64,000 nt of DNA from Pelomonas sp965229315 (GCF_965229315.1 NZ_CBDDJA010000001.1:310001-374000), one strand, 5' to 3'; shown: positions 8,185 to 17,355, counted from the first letter of the stretch. Made by a program: numbers and translations. The notes: a model not told the origin generated them from the sequence alone.

Positions 8185-8904
8185 TCAGCGCTGCACGTGG
8201 GCCAGCATCTCGTGCACGTCGTGGCACATGACGGCCAGGTAGGCGGCCAGCACCAGGTAGTAGGTCGCGTACTCCCATTTCACCGCCGCAGGCACCGTGT
8301 AGTAGGCCTGCGCCTCGGGGCTGTCGGCGCGGTGCTTCCAGGCCTTGACGAGCTGCGGCCAGGCGAGCAGCGCCATCAGGATCAGCATGGGGCTGGGCCG
8401 CCAGAAGAACAGCGCCACCAGCATCGGCGCGCCCAGCAGCCAGATGCGCGGCGACAGCACGGCCGTGATGCGGCCGCCGTCGAACGGCGACAGCGGGATC
8501 AGGTTGAACAGGTTCAGGAAGAAGCCGCTGTAGGCCACGGCCAGCAGCCAGTCGGCGTCCCAACTGCGCGCCATCAGGTAGGCCACCGTCGCGCCGACGC
8601 TGCCCAGCAGCGGGCCGGCCAGGCCGACGAACGCCTCGGTCTTGGCGTCGTGCGGCAGGTCCTTCAGCGCCACCCAGGCGCCGACGAAGGGGATGAAGGT
8701 CGGCGCGCCGACGTTCAGGCCCTTGTAGCGCGCGGCGATGAAATGGCCCATCTCGTGCACGAACAACAGCACGATGAAACCGGCCGCATAGCGCCAGCCG
8801 AAGATCCAGGCGTACACCACCAGGGAGATCAGCATGGTGCCGCCGGTGGTCAGCAGCTTGCCGAACTTGGCGCCCGACAGCGCCAGCGCGAGGAGCTTCA
8901 GCAT
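8185..8904 (-). CDS. Site-2 protease-like M50 metallopeptidase
   Basis: A 239-residue integral-membrane zinc peptidase-like protein. The metal site is H50-E51-x-x-H54 in VLLFVHEMGHFIAARYKGL, and the third ligand lies in LFNLIPLSPFDGGRI (about residues 132-147). Five or six hydrophobic helices surround these. The PDZ domain of RseP-type proteases is missing, so it belongs to the minimal M50 group. The ATG overlaps the stop of the upstream DUF2167 gene as TGATG, so the two are translationally coupled. That coupling suggests a functional unit in which the DUF2167 membrane protein is partner or substrate (inference). Confidence 0.88.
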   Translation of the reverse strand: MLKLLALALSGAKFGKLLTTGGTMLISLVVYAWIFGWRYAAGFIVLLFVHEMGHFIAARYKGLNVGAPTFIPFVGAWVALKDLPHDAKTEAFVGLAGPLLGSVGATVAYLMARSWDADWLLAVAYSGFFLNLFNLIPLSPFDGGRITAVLSPRIWLLGAPMLVALFFWRPSPMLILMALLAWPQLVKAWKHRADSPEAQAYYTVPAAVKWEYATYYLVLAAYLAVMCHDVHEMLAHVQR

Positions 8905-9791
8905 CAGGCGGCGGGGCCGTTCGGCTTGTCGCGTTTGAAGAACTTCGCGAATGCAGCGCCGCCGCCGACGACGGCGATGAAGATGACCTTCGCGAACTTG
9001 GCGACGAAGGCGAAGATGACGGCCAGCAGGCCCAGCTTCTTGGCGCCCACGCCCAGCACCAGCGCGGCGAGGCCGTATTCGGCGACGTGGTCGGTGGCCG
9101 AGTCGAAGTCTTCGTAACGCTTGCCCTTGTCGAACGCCAGCGCGCCCAGCAGCGCCTTGGCATCGGGCTTGTGCGCCGGCAGCTCCTTCAGGTCGGTGAC
9201 GAAGTTCAGGCTCAGGTAGCCCTCGCGGCCCAGCGCGTAGGTGTTGTAGTTGACGCCCTGGTCGGCGCCTGCCGGCGCGCCCTTCTCCTTGGACGCCATC
9301 GCCCACACCAGGCGGTGCGTCGTCGCTTCGTAGGCAGGCTGCTCGGCCCAGCCGGTGATCTCCAGCGGCGCCACACCCATCTTCTTGCGCTCCTCGTTGG
9401 CCGACTCGGTGCCTTCCTTGTAGCTGGCCAGCAGGTCGTCGGCCTTCCACTCCTTGGCGTCGCCGTCCTTCACGTAGCCCGAAGCGATGTAGCGCAGCGT
9501 GGCGAACCACTGCTGTTGGCCCTGGGGAAAGATCAGCCCGGTCAGCTCGCTGTGCTCGCCCGGGTTGCCCATCGCGGTCAGCAGCTTGCCGGCCTGCGGC
9601 TGCGGGATGAAGACGCGGTCGGCCGGCAGGTGCAGCGTGGCCTGGCCGGCGATGGCGATGTCGGCCGGGCCGCTCCTGGCTGCGGCCTTGGCCTCCGCCC
9701 AGGCAGGGTGCTCCGGTGCGTCGGCCGCCTGCACGGCCAGCCCGAGGCACAGGCTCAGGGCGGCCAGCAGGCCGCGCACGATGTTCTTCAT
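8904..9791 (-). CDS. DUF2167 membrane-anchored protein
   Basis: A 295-residue exported protein: a signal peptide (residues 1-23, ending VQAADA), a large periplasmic DUF2167 domain (about 30-240), then one hydrophobic region (about 245-280, GLLAVIFAFVAKFAKVIFIAVVGGGAAF) and a short positively charged cytoplasmic tail FFKRDKPNG. Family function is unknown. The ATG at 9791 follows GGGAGAG at good spacing; an in-frame start 7 codons earlier has no better signal. It is co-transcribed with the M50 peptidase, whose start overlaps its stop. Confidence 0.9.
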   Translation of the reverse strand: MKNIVRGLLAALSLCLGLAVQAADAPEHPAWAEAKAAARSGPADIAIAGQATLHLPADRVFIPQPQAGKLLTAMGNPGEHSELTGLIFPQGQQQWFATLRYIASGYVKDGDAKEWKADDLLASYKEGTESANEERKKMGVAPLEITGWAEQPAYEATTHRLVWAMASKEKGAPAGADQGVNYNTYALGREGYLSLNFVTDLKELPAHKPDAKALLGALAFDKGKRYEDFDSATDHVAEYGLAALVLGVGAKKLGLLAVIFAFVAKFAKVIFIAVVGGGAAFAKFFKRDKPNGPAA

Positions 9792-9966
9792 GTTCTCTCC
9801 CTGCAACAACAAGGGTCGCAGTCTAGGCAGGCTGAGGCCTCACTTCGTTCAGGGAATGCCCCGCGACGGGCAGATTCACGCCCGGCATGCCCATTGGCGT
9901 TAGTCCGCATGCAGCGGCCCGTGGCTCATCGTTCAATCCGCGCCACGAGAACAGGGAGGGTTGGAC

Positions 9967-10473
9967 ATGGACAAGGTCTGCGAGGTGCGCCGGCCGATCA
10001 TCGTCGCGGTGTGCCTGCTGCTGGCGGCCGTCAGCGGCTGCACGACCCGGCCCCAGGTGCCCGCGTCGCCGCCGCCGCACTGCGAGCAGCTCGGCAGCGA
10101 CTGCATCGGTGAGCTGATGCACGCGCTGGAGGACTGGAAGGACGCCTACAACAGCCGCGACCCGCGGCGCCTCCAGCAGCTGTATGCCCCGGGCGCGCTG
10201 ATCACCGACGACGAATATTCGGCCGTCCCGCTGTCCGGCGACGCGCTGCCGGTGTTCTTCGACGACATGGCGCAGCGGCCGACGGCGCGCATGCGCTGGA
10301 TCATCGGCAACCTGAGGCTGTTCGGCGAGACCGCCGTGCGTTCGGGCGAGTACGAGTTCACCGAGGAACTTGCCGGCCAGGCGAGGGAGAAACCGGCGCG
10401 TTACAGCTTCGCCTACCAGCGCATCGACGGGCGCTGGCTCATCGTGCTGCAGCACTCGACAGTGAGGCCCTGA
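9967..10473 (+). CDS. SnoaL/NTF2-like lipoprotein
   Basis: A 168-residue predicted lipoprotein. The signal sequence ends in the lipobox VSGC (C25). The mature part looks like an NTF2/SnoaL-fold domain of the DUF4440/SgcJ type: LMHALEDWKDAYNSRDPRRLQQLYAPGALITDDE, then PVFFDDM and YSFAYQRIDGRWLIVLQHS at the end. Such domains bind small molecules or act as isomerases or hydrolases; no catalytic role can be assigned. The ATG at 9967 has GGGAGGG 6 bases before it. A TTG two codons upstream is in frame but less likely. Confidence 0.8.
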   Translation: MDKVCEVRRPIIVAVCLLLAAVSGCTTRPQVPASPPPHCEQLGSDCIGELMHALEDWKDAYNSRDPRRLQQLYAPGALITDDEYSAVPLSGDALPVFFDDMAQRPTARMRWIIGNLRLFGETAVRSGEYEFTEELAGQAREKPARYSFAYQRIDGRWLIVLQHSTVRP

Positions 10474-10482
10474 AAAGACCAA

Positions 10483-10515
10483 CCCCGCAGGCCGGCATGA
10501 CGCCGGCCTGCGGGG
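10483..10515. terminator. Bidirectional hairpin terminator between convergent genes
   Basis: A perfect 14-bp stem (CCCCGCAGGCCGGC with its complement) around a 5-base loop lies between the lipoprotein stop (10473) and the oxidoreductase stop (10532). T-rich sequence follows on the minus-strand side (GGTCTTTT), so it best fits the large oxidoreductase gene but could serve both. Confidence 0.75.
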
Positions 10516-10531
10516 CTGTGTCAGGCAACGC

Positions 10532-13500
10532 TCAGACCTTGGCCAGCAGCGCGTCCCACTTGGCGCGGGCGACCTGCTCGTGGCGCGCCTTCACGTGGCC
10601 GTAGCCGCGGATGTCTTCGGGCACGCGGGCCAGCTCGACAGCGTTCGCCAGCGACTCGGCGGTCAGCCCGGCCAGCGCCTGGTCGATGCCGGCGCGGTAG
10701 TCGGCGATCCAGCGGCGCTCCATGCGGCGCTCCTCGGTGTAGCCGAAGATGTCGAACGCCGTGCCGCGCAGGCCCTTCAGCTTGGCCAGCAGGCCGAAGG
10801 CCGGGCGAATCCAGGCGCCCATCTGCTGCTTGACCAGCTCGCCCTTGGCGTTCTTCCTGGCCAGCAGCGGCGGCGCGAGGTGGTGCACCAGCTTGTAGTT
10901 GCCCTCGAACATGCCGGCCACCTTCTCGGCGAAGCCCATGTCGGTGTGCAGGCGGGCGACCTCGTACTCGTCCTTGTAGGCCATCAGCTTGAACAGGTAG
11001 CGGGCCACGGCCTCGGTCAGCGTGGTCTTGCCGCCCAGCTTGGCTTCCGCGGCACGCACCTTGTCGACGAAGGCCTGGTACTCGGCCGCATACGCTGCGT
11101 TCTGATAGCCGGTCAGGAAGTCCACGCGCTTGGTGACCATCTCATCCAGGCCCTGGCGCTTGACGAGCTGGATGACCTGCTGCGCGGCGTACAGCGACTG
11201 CACGGCCTTCAGGTCGTGCGCGCAGCGGCGGCCCCATTCGAAGGCGACCTTGTTGTTGTCGATCTGCACGCCGTTGAGCTCGATGGCGCGCATCAGCGCG
11301 TCGTAGCTCAGTGGGATGCGGCCCTGCTGCCATGCGTAGCCCAGCATCAGCGGGTTGGTGTACAGCGAATCGCCCACCAGCTTGACGGCCACGTCCTCGG
11401 CGTCGAAGGAGCCCAGGTGGTCCGGCCCCACCGCGGCGCCCACGGCCTGTTCACAGGCAGCGCCGGGGAAGCTCCAGTTGGCGTCGTTGACGAGCGTGGC
11501 CGTCGGCGAGCCGTGCGTGTTCAGCGCCACGTAGGTGCGGCCTTCACGCATGACGGCCAGCGTGGCCTTGTTGGCGGCGACGATGGCGTCGCAGGCGATG
11601 ACGAGGTCGGCCTCGGCGGTGCCGACCTTGGTGCAGTGGATCGCGTCCGGGCTGTTGGCGATCTGGATGTGGCTCCAGGTTGCGCCGCCCTTTTGCGCCA
11701 GGCCCGCGGCGTCCTGCGTGATGACGCCCTTGCCTTCCAGGTGCGCCGCCATACCCAGCAGCTGACCGATGGTGATGACGCCCGTGCCGCCCACGCCGGC
11801 CACGACGATGCCCCAGGCCGTCTCGGGGTTGGGCACGACGGGCAGCGGTAGCTGCGGCAGCGCGGGATCGGACGGGCTCTTGCGGCTGTCCTTCTTGGGC
11901 TTCTTCAGCTCACCGCCCTCGACGGTGACGAAGCTCGGGCAGAAGCCCTTCACGCAGGAGTAGTCCTTGTTGCAGGTGTTCTGGTTGATCTGGCGCTTGC
12001 GGCCGAAGTCGGTCTCCAGCGGCTCGATGGACAGGCAGTTGGACTGCACCGAGCAGTCGCCGCAGCCCTCGCAGACCAGCTCGTTGATGACGACGCGCTT
12101 GGCGGGGTCCACCATCTTGCCGCGCTTCCTGCGGCGGCGCTTCTCGGTCGCGCAGGTCTGGTCGTAGATGATGGCCGTGGTGCCTTCGATCTCGCGGAAC
12201 TGGCGCTGGATGTCGTCCAGTTCGTCGCGGTGGTGCACCGTCACCCCCGGCGCCAGGGCGACACCCTCATATTTCGCCGGCTCGTCGGTGACGATCACCA
12301 GCTTCTTCACGCCTTCCGAGATCACGCTGTTCATGATCTGCAGCACCGTGTGGCCTTCGGGGCGCTCGCCGACCGTCTGACCACCCGTCATCGCGACGGC
12401 GTCGTTGTAGAGGATCTTGTAGGTGATGTTCACCCCGGCGGCGATGCTCTGGCGGATGGCCAGGCTGCCGCTGTGGAAGTAGGTGCCGTCGCCCAGGTTG
12501 GAGAAGATGTGCTTCTCGTTCGTGAACGGCGCCTGGCCCGTCCAGGGCACGCCCTCGCCGCCCATCTGCGTGAAGGTGGCGGTGCTGCGGCCCGGCATCC
12601 ACGTGACCATGTAGTGGCAGCCGATGCCGCCCACGGCGCGCGAGCCCTCGGGCACGCGGGTGGAGGTGTTGTGCGGGCAGCCGGAGCAGAACCACGGCGT
12701 ACGGTCGGCGCCGCCGGCGGTCTTTTCCTCGGCCTTCAGCGCGGCTTCCTTGGCGTCGATGACCGCCATGCGCGCATCCAGGCGGGCGACGATGTCGGCG
12801 TCCACGCCCAGCTTCTTCAGCCGCTTGGTGATGGCGCGGGCAATGAGGGCCGGCGTCAGGTCGGCCTGCGGGCGCAGCAGCCAGTGCTCACTGGGGTTGG
12901 GCACGCTCCACTCGCCGCCCTCGCCGCCGTCACCGGCGTCGAACTTGCCGAGCACGTTGGGCCGCACGTCGGCGCGCCAGTTGTAGAGCTCTTCCTTGAC
13001 CTGGTACTCGATGATCTGGCGCTTCTCCTCGACGACGAGGATCTCCTGCAGGCCGCGGGCGAATTCGCGCGTGATCTGCGCCTCCAGCGGCCACACCACG
13101 TTGACCTTGTGCAGCCGGATGCCGATGCGCCGGCAGGTCTCGTCGTCCAGGCCCAGGTCGTGCAGCGCCTGGCGGGTGTCGTTGTAGGCCTTGCCGCTGG
13201 TGATGAGGCCGAAGCGGTCGTTCTGGCCCTCGATGACGTTGTAGTTCAGCCGGTTGGCGCGGATGTAGGCCAGCGCGGCGTACCACTTGTAGTTCATCAT
13301 CCGCGACTCCTGCTCGAGCGGCGGGTCCGGCCAGCGGATGTGCAGGCCGCCGGCGGGCATCTGGAAGTCTTCCGGCAGGATGATGTTGACGCGGTCGGGG
13401 TCCACGCTGACCGAGGCCGACGATTCGACGATCTCCTGGATGGTCTTCATGCCCGCCCACACGCCGGAGAAGCGGCTCATCGCGAACGCGTGCAGGCCCA

Positions 13501-14077
13501 TGTCCAGGATGTCCTGCACGCTGCTCGGGAAGAAGGTCGGGAAGCCGACCGCCTTGAACACGTGGTCGCTCTGGTGCGCGGCGGTGGAGCTCTTGGCGAT
13601 GTGGTCGTCGCCCGCGATGGCGATGACGCCGCCGTGCTTGCTGGTACCCGCCATGTTGGCGTGCTTGAACACGTCGATGCAGCGGTCCACGCCCGGGCCC
13701 TTGCCGTACCACAGGCCGAACACGCCGTCGTACTTGGCCTTCTCGGGGAACAGGTCCAGTTGCTGCGTGCCCCACACGGCGGTGGCGCCCAGCTCCTCGT
13801 TGACGCCCGGCTGGAAGACGATGTTCTGCTTGGCCAGGTGCTTCTTGGCTGCCCACAGCGCCTGGTCGTAGGTGCCCAGCGGCGAGCCGCGGTAGCCGCT
13901 GATGAAGCCGGCGGTGTTCAGCCCGGCCAGCGCGTCGCGCGTGCGCTGCAGCATGGGCAGCCGCACCAGCGCCTGCACGCCGCTCATGAAGGCACGGCCG
14001 GCGTCCAGCGCGTATTTGTCGTCGAGCGAGACCGTCTGCAGTGCGCGCAGGATGTGTTCGGGCAGCGGGGCGTTCAT
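10532..14077 (-). CDS. Indolepyruvate ferredoxin oxidoreductase, single-chain form
   Basis: An 1181-residue cytoplasmic iron-sulfur, thiamine-diphosphate enzyme that oxidatively decarboxylates aryl-2-oxoacids such as indolepyruvate and phenylpyruvate to acyl-CoA. It joins what archaea make as IorA and IorB. The N-terminal pyrimidine-binding part carries FISGYRGSPLGTYDQ (about residues 57-71). A TPP-binding part follows (about 470-640, GCPHNTSTRVPEGSRAVGGIG). A cysteine-rich 4Fe-4S segment begins at CEGCGDC (about 667). The gamma-type domain starts at GVGGTGVITIGQLLG (about 759), and a long C-terminal extension ends the protein. It is divergent from an Lrp-type regulator that probably controls it, as expected for aromatic amino-acid breakdown. 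Confidence 0.95.
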   Translation of the reverse strand: MNAPLPEHILRALQTVSLDDKYALDAGRAFMSGVQALVRLPMLQRTRDALAGLNTAGFISGYRGSPLGTYDQALWAAKKHLAKQNIVFQPGVNEELGATAVWGTQQLDLFPEKAKYDGVFGLWYGKGPGVDRCIDVFKHANMAGTSKHGGVIAIAGDDHIAKSSTAAHQSDHVFKAVGFPTFFPSSVQDILDMGLHAFAMSRFSGVWAGMKTIQEIVESSASVSVDPDRVNIILPEDFQMPAGGLHIRWPDPPLEQESRMMNYKWYAALAYIRANRLNYNVIEGQNDRFGLITSGKAYNDTRQALHDLGLDDETCRRIGIRLHKVNVVWPLEAQITREFARGLQEILVVEEKRQIIEYQVKEELYNWRADVRPNVLGKFDAGDGGEGGEWSVPNPSEHWLLRPQADLTPALIARAITKRLKKLGVDADIVARLDARMAVIDAKEAALKAEEKTAGGADRTPWFCSGCPHNTSTRVPEGSRAVGGIGCHYMVTWMPGRSTATFTQMGGEGVPWTGQAPFTNEKHIFSNLGDGTYFHSGSLAIRQSIAAGVNITYKILYNDAVAMTGGQTVGERPEGHTVLQIMNSVISEGVKKLVIVTDEPAKYEGVALAPGVTVHHRDELDDIQRQFREIEGTTAIIYDQTCATEKRRRRKRGKMVDPAKRVVINELVCEGCGDCSVQSNCLSIEPLETDFGRKRQINQNTCNKDYSCVKGFCPSFVTVEGGELKKPKKDSRKSPSDPALPQLPLPVVPNPETAWGIVVAGVGGTGVITIGQLLGMAAHLEGKGVITQDAAGLAQKGGATWSHIQIANSPDAIHCTKVGTAEADLVIACDAIVAANKATLAVMREGRTYVALNTHGSPTATLVNDANWSFPGAACEQAVGAAVGPDHLGSFDAEDVAVKLVGDSLYTNPLMLGYAWQQGRIPLSYDALMRAIELNGVQIDNNKVAFEWGRRCAHDLKAVQSLYAAQQVIQLVKRQGLDEMVTKRVDFLTGYQNAAYAAEYQAFVDKVRAAEAKLGGKTTLTEAVARYLFKLMAYKDEYEVARLHTDMGFAEKVAGMFEGNYKLVHHLAPPLLARKNAKGELVKQQMGAWIRPAFGLLAKLKGLRGTAFDIFGYTEERRMERRWIADYRAGIDQALAGLTAESLANAVELARVPEDIRGYGHVKARHEQVARAKWDALLAKV

Positions 14078-14221
14078 CGAGGAGCTCCTGGTGGGATGCC
14101 AGCGCGCACGGCCCTTGTGAGGCGGCGGCGCAAGGGAGGTGGCCAGTGTGGCCGAATCCTTCAGTGTAGGGAAAGGCGCCCGCTGGGTGCTTTCTAAATG
14201 ACGCTGGCGAATCCACGTTCA

Positions 14222-14236
14222 AGCAAGATTCTTGCT
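14222..14236. promoter_or_regulatory. Lrp/AsnC-type palindromic operator candidate
   Basis: AGCAAGATTCTTGCT is a perfect 7-bp palindrome around one central base. It lies in an unusually AT-rich island between the divergent oxidoreductase and Lrp-type regulator genes. Lrp/AsnC proteins bind 15-17-bp sites of this style, so the regulator next door is the obvious candidate (inference). Confidence 0.55.
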
Positions 14237-14292
14237 CCGACACGTCAAATTCGTTTCAAATCACATCCCGCTTTCGCTGATCAGGGCAAACC

Positions 14293-14790
14293 ATGAGTTC
14301 CGCCGACAGCGCGCCGGCCGCGCTGGACCGTTACCACATCGCCATCCTGGCCGAGCTGCAGGGCGATGCCCGGCTGCCCAACGCCGAGCTGGCCCAGCGC
14401 ATCGGCCTGTCGTCCGCCCCCACCTGGCGGCGCGTGAAGTGGCTGGAGGAGCAGGGCTACATCACCGGCTACCGCGCCGAGATCGACCGCCGCAAGATCG
14501 GCCTGGGCGTGCTGGCCTTCGTGCGCGTGGACGCCGAGCGCAGCGCGGGCGAGGCCACCAAGGTGCTGGAGGAGGAGATCCGCCGCCTGCCTGAGGTCAT
14601 CGCCTGCCACTACATCTCCGGCACCGGCACGTTCGAGCTGCAGGTCATGGCGACGGACCTGGATGCCTTCTCGCGCTTTTCCATCAACACGCTGCTGAAG
14701 CTGGCCAACGTCAAGGACATCCACACCAGCTTCTCGCTGGGCGAGGTGAAGGCCGGCGGCGCGCTGCCGCTGGGCCACCTGAAGGGCTGA
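14293..14790 (+). CDS. Lrp/AsnC-family transcriptional regulator
   Basis: A 165-residue regulator with an N-terminal helix-turn-helix (about residues 10-60, LDRYHIAILAELQGDARLPNA, AQRIGLSSAPTWRRVKWLEEQG) and a C-terminal RAM/effector domain (about 75-155, GVLAFVRVDAERS, YISGTGTFELQVMATD). Family members form octamers and sense amino acids. It is divergent from the indolepyruvate oxidoreductase, and the intergenic region holds a clear palindrome, so it likely regulates that gene in response to an aromatic amino acid (inference from position). Confidence 0.92.
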   Translation: MSSADSAPAALDRYHIAILAELQGDARLPNAELAQRIGLSSAPTWRRVKWLEEQGYITGYRAEIDRRKIGLGVLAFVRVDAERSAGEATKVLEEEIRRLPEVIACHYISGTGTFELQVMATDLDAFSRFSINTLLKLANVKDIHTSFSLGEVKAGGALPLGHLKG

Positions 14791-14833
14791 GGGCCCGTCG
14801 CGCCTGTCCCGCCAACGGCGCCAGAATGGCCCG

Positions 14834-16432
14834 ATGCCGCTGGTCTACAAGATTGCCACCACCGAGGCCGAGTTCGAGGCCATCCACCGCCTGAACTACC
14901 GCACCTTCGTCGAAGAGATTCCGCAGCACCCGCCCAACCCGCAGCGCCGGCTGGTGGACCGCTTCCACGACGAGAACACCTATGCGGTGGCACTGGACAG
15001 CGACGAGCTCGTCGGCATGATCGCCGGCCGCGCACGGCGGCCCTTCTCGCTGGACGGCAAGCTGGCCGACCTGGACGCGCACCTGCCGCAGCATCAGCGC
15101 GCAATGGAAGTGCGGCTGCTGGCCGTCGCCCCGGGCTGGCGCAAGGCCAGCGTGTTCGCGCGCCTGGCCGGTGTGCTGGGGCGCGAGTTCCGCGACCAGG
15201 GCTGCGACCTGGCGCTGATCTCGGGCACCACGCGCGAGCTGAAGCTCTATGCCCACCTGGGCTTCCAGCCCTTTGGCCCGCGCGTGGGCAGCGGCGACGC
15301 CGTCTACCAGCCGATGTGGCTGCGCCTGCCGGACTACGCCGAGCGCGTGGCCCACCTGGAGCTGAGCGCCAGTGACGAGGCGGCCTCCTTCCTGCCCGGG
15401 CCGGTGCCGCTGTCGGCGGCCGTGCGGGCGGCCTGGCGCGCCGAACCGGTGTCGCACCGCTCGGCCGAACATCTGCGGCGCGTCGAACGCGTGTGTGACC
15501 GGCTCCAGGCCATGACCGGTTGCGCTGGCGCGCTGCTGCTGCCGGGCGGCGGCACGCTGGCCAACGACGCCGTCGCGGGGCAGATCCACCAGCGCGGCAA
15601 GCACGGCAGCAAGAACGGCAACGGGGGCCTGGTCATCACCAACGGCGAGTTCGGCGAGCGGTTGGCCGACCATGCGCGGCGCTGGCAGTTGCCGCACCGG
15701 ACGATGTCGCTGGCCTGGGGCGAGGCCATCGACGCCCAGCGCCTGCGGGCCGTGCTGGCCGAGCAGCGCCCGGCCTGGGTCTGGGCCACGGCCTGCGAGA
15801 CCTCGACCGGCATGCGCAACGACACCGCCCTGCTGCGCGACGCCTGCGCCGAGGTGGGCGCCGCGCTGTGCCTGGACGCGGTCAGCGCCTTGGGCCTGCA
15901 GCCGCTGGACCTGCGCGGCGTCTGGCTGGCCAGCGGTGTCAGCGGCAAGGCCCTGGGCAGCTACGCCGGGCTGGCCCTGGTGCTGCACGACGGGCAGCTG
16001 ATGCCGGGCGGCGAGCTGCCGGCCGCGCTGGACCTGGGCGCCATTGCACGCGCGCACGGCGTGCCATCCACGCAAAGCTCCAACGCCGTGGCCGCGCTGG
16101 AGGCCGCCTTGGCCATCGACTGGCCCGCGCATTGGCAGGCCACCCACGCGGCCGATGTGCAACTGCGCGAGGCCTTGCGGGCTCTGAGCCTGCCGGCGCT
16201 GGTGCCCGCGCCTCACGCCCAGCCGGGCGTCATCACGCTGGCCCTGCCGCGCGGCGTGGACAGCCAGCGGCTGGGCCAGCGCCTGGCCCGCGTGGGCTGC
16301 CGCATCGCCTGGCAGAGCGCCTACCTGCGCGAGCGCAACTGGGTGCAGGTCTGCCTGATGGGCGCCTGGCGGCCCGCTGCGCTGGAGGTGCTGCCGGCGC
16401 TGCTGCGGCGCTATGCCGGGGCCATGCACTAG
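14834..16432 (+). CDS. Fusion of GNAT-like acyltransferase and class V aminotransferase
   Basis: A 532-residue protein with two enzyme domains. Residues 1-165 resemble a GNAT/FemAB-like N-acyltransferase (FHDENTYAVALDSDELVGMIAGR, MEVRLLAVAPGWRKASVFARL, LKLYAHLGFQPFG). Residues 187-532 are a class V PLP aminotransferase: FLPGPVPLS start, LLLPGGGTLANDAVA, ETSTG (322-326), D348 in CLDAVSALG, and the PLP lysine K372 in SGVSGKALGS. Both domains keep their landmark residues, so a two-step or substrate-channelling enzyme on an amino compound is possible. The substrate is unknown. A CAGAAT hexamer sits 6 bases before the ATG with no ribosome site. The stop codon is 10 bases from the next gene. Confidence 0.85.
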   Translation: MPLVYKIATTEAEFEAIHRLNYRTFVEEIPQHPPNPQRRLVDRFHDENTYAVALDSDELVGMIAGRARRPFSLDGKLADLDAHLPQHQRAMEVRLLAVAPGWRKASVFARLAGVLGREFRDQGCDLALISGTTRELKLYAHLGFQPFGPRVGSGDAVYQPMWLRLPDYAERVAHLELSASDEAASFLPGPVPLSAAVRAAWRAEPVSHRSAEHLRRVERVCDRLQAMTGCAGALLLPGGGTLANDAVAGQIHQRGKHGSKNGNGGLVITNGEFGERLADHARRWQLPHRTMSLAWGEAIDAQRLRAVLAEQRPAWVWATACETSTGMRNDTALLRDACAEVGAALCLDAVSALGLQPLDLRGVWLASGVSGKALGSYAGLALVLHDGQLMPGGELPAALDLGAIARAHGVPSTQSSNAVAALEAALAIDWPAHWQATHAADVQLREALRALSLPALVPAPHAQPGVITLALPRGVDSQRLGQRLARVGCRIAWQSAYLRERNWVQVCLMGAWRPAALEVLPALLRRYAGAMH

Positions 16433-16442
16433 GCTGCGCCCG

Positions 16443-17345
16443 ATGCCTACCGCCACCCTGCCCCTGCGCCATGTGCTGCTCGCCCTCGCCGTCGTGGCGA
16501 TCTGGGGCAGCAACTTCGTCGTCATCAAGTACGCGCTGCACGTCATGCCGCCCATGCTGCTGGCCGCGCTGCGCTTCGCGCTCGCCTTCGTGCCGGCCTG
16601 CTTCTTCCTGCCGCGGCCGGCCGTGCACTGGCGCAACCTGGCCGCCTACGGCCTGTTCGTCGCCGTGGGCCAGTTCGGGCTGCTGTACCTGGCGATGGGC
16701 CACGAGATCTCGCCGGGGCTGGCGTCGCTGGTCATCCAGACCCAGGTGTTCTTCACGCTGCTGCTGGCCGTGCGCCTGGCCGGCGAGCGCGTGCAGGCAT
16801 CGCAGTGGCTGGGCCTGGCGCTGGCGGTCGTCGGCATCGCCATCATCGTCATGCACACCGACGGCACCACCACGCCGCTGGGGCTGGCCATGGTGCTGGC
16901 GGCCGCGTTGTCGTGGGCCTGCGGCAACCTCGTCGGCAAGCGCGCCGGCCCCGTGAACATGCTGGCCTACATCGTCTGGAGCAGCGCCTTCGCGGTGCCG
17001 CCGCTGCTGGTGCTGGCCTGGTTCGTCGACGGCCCGCAGCAGATCGCCGCCGCGCTGGCCAACGCCGACGCCGGCACCTGGGCCGCCGTGCTGTGGCAGA
17101 CGGTGGGCAACACGCTGTTCGGCTACGGCTGCTGGGTCTGGCTGCTGGCCCGCCATCCGGCCGGCCGCATCGTGCCGATCGCGCTGCTGGTGCCGGTGTT
17201 CGGCATGGGCGCCAGCAGCCTGCTGCTGAACGAGACGCTGCCGGCCTGGAAGCTGGTCGCCGCGGCGCTGGTGCTGGGCGGTCTGGCGATCAACCTGTTC
17301 GGACCCCGGCTTTTGCGGCTCCGGCCCGGGCCCGCCAAGCCCTAA
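16443..17345 (+). CDS. EamA/DMT-superfamily exporter (RhaT/PecM-like)
   Basis: A 300-residue inner-membrane transporter with ten helices in two EamA halves. The first begins VLLALAVVAIWGSNFVVIKYAL, typical of YedA/PecM-like exporters; the second begins near residue 143 (LGLAMVLAAALSWACGNLVGK). It exports an unknown small molecule. It follows the GNAT/aminotransferase fusion by 10 bases, which makes export of that enzyme's product a reasonable guess. There is no Shine-Dalgarno; TAGGCT, overlapping the previous stop codon, sits 7 bases before the ATG. Confidence 0.9.
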   Translation: MPTATLPLRHVLLALAVVAIWGSNFVVIKYALHVMPPMLLAALRFALAFVPACFFLPRPAVHWRNLAAYGLFVAVGQFGLLYLAMGHEISPGLASLVIQTQVFFTLLLAVRLAGERVQASQWLGLALAVVGIAIIVMHTDGTTTPLGLAMVLAAALSWACGNLVGKRAGPVNMLAYIVWSSAFAVPPLLVLAWFVDGPQQIAAALANADAGTWAAVLWQTVGNTLFGYGCWVWLLARHPAGRIVPIALLVPVFGMGASSLLLNETLPAWKLVAAALVLGGLAINLFGPRLLRLRPGPAKP

Positions 17346-17355
17346 GCTGGGCGGC

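Noticed and set aside
12230..14197. A 655-codon open frame on the plus strand
   Set aside because: It is antisense to the indolepyruvate oxidoreductase, whose protein motifs are unmistakable on the minus strand.
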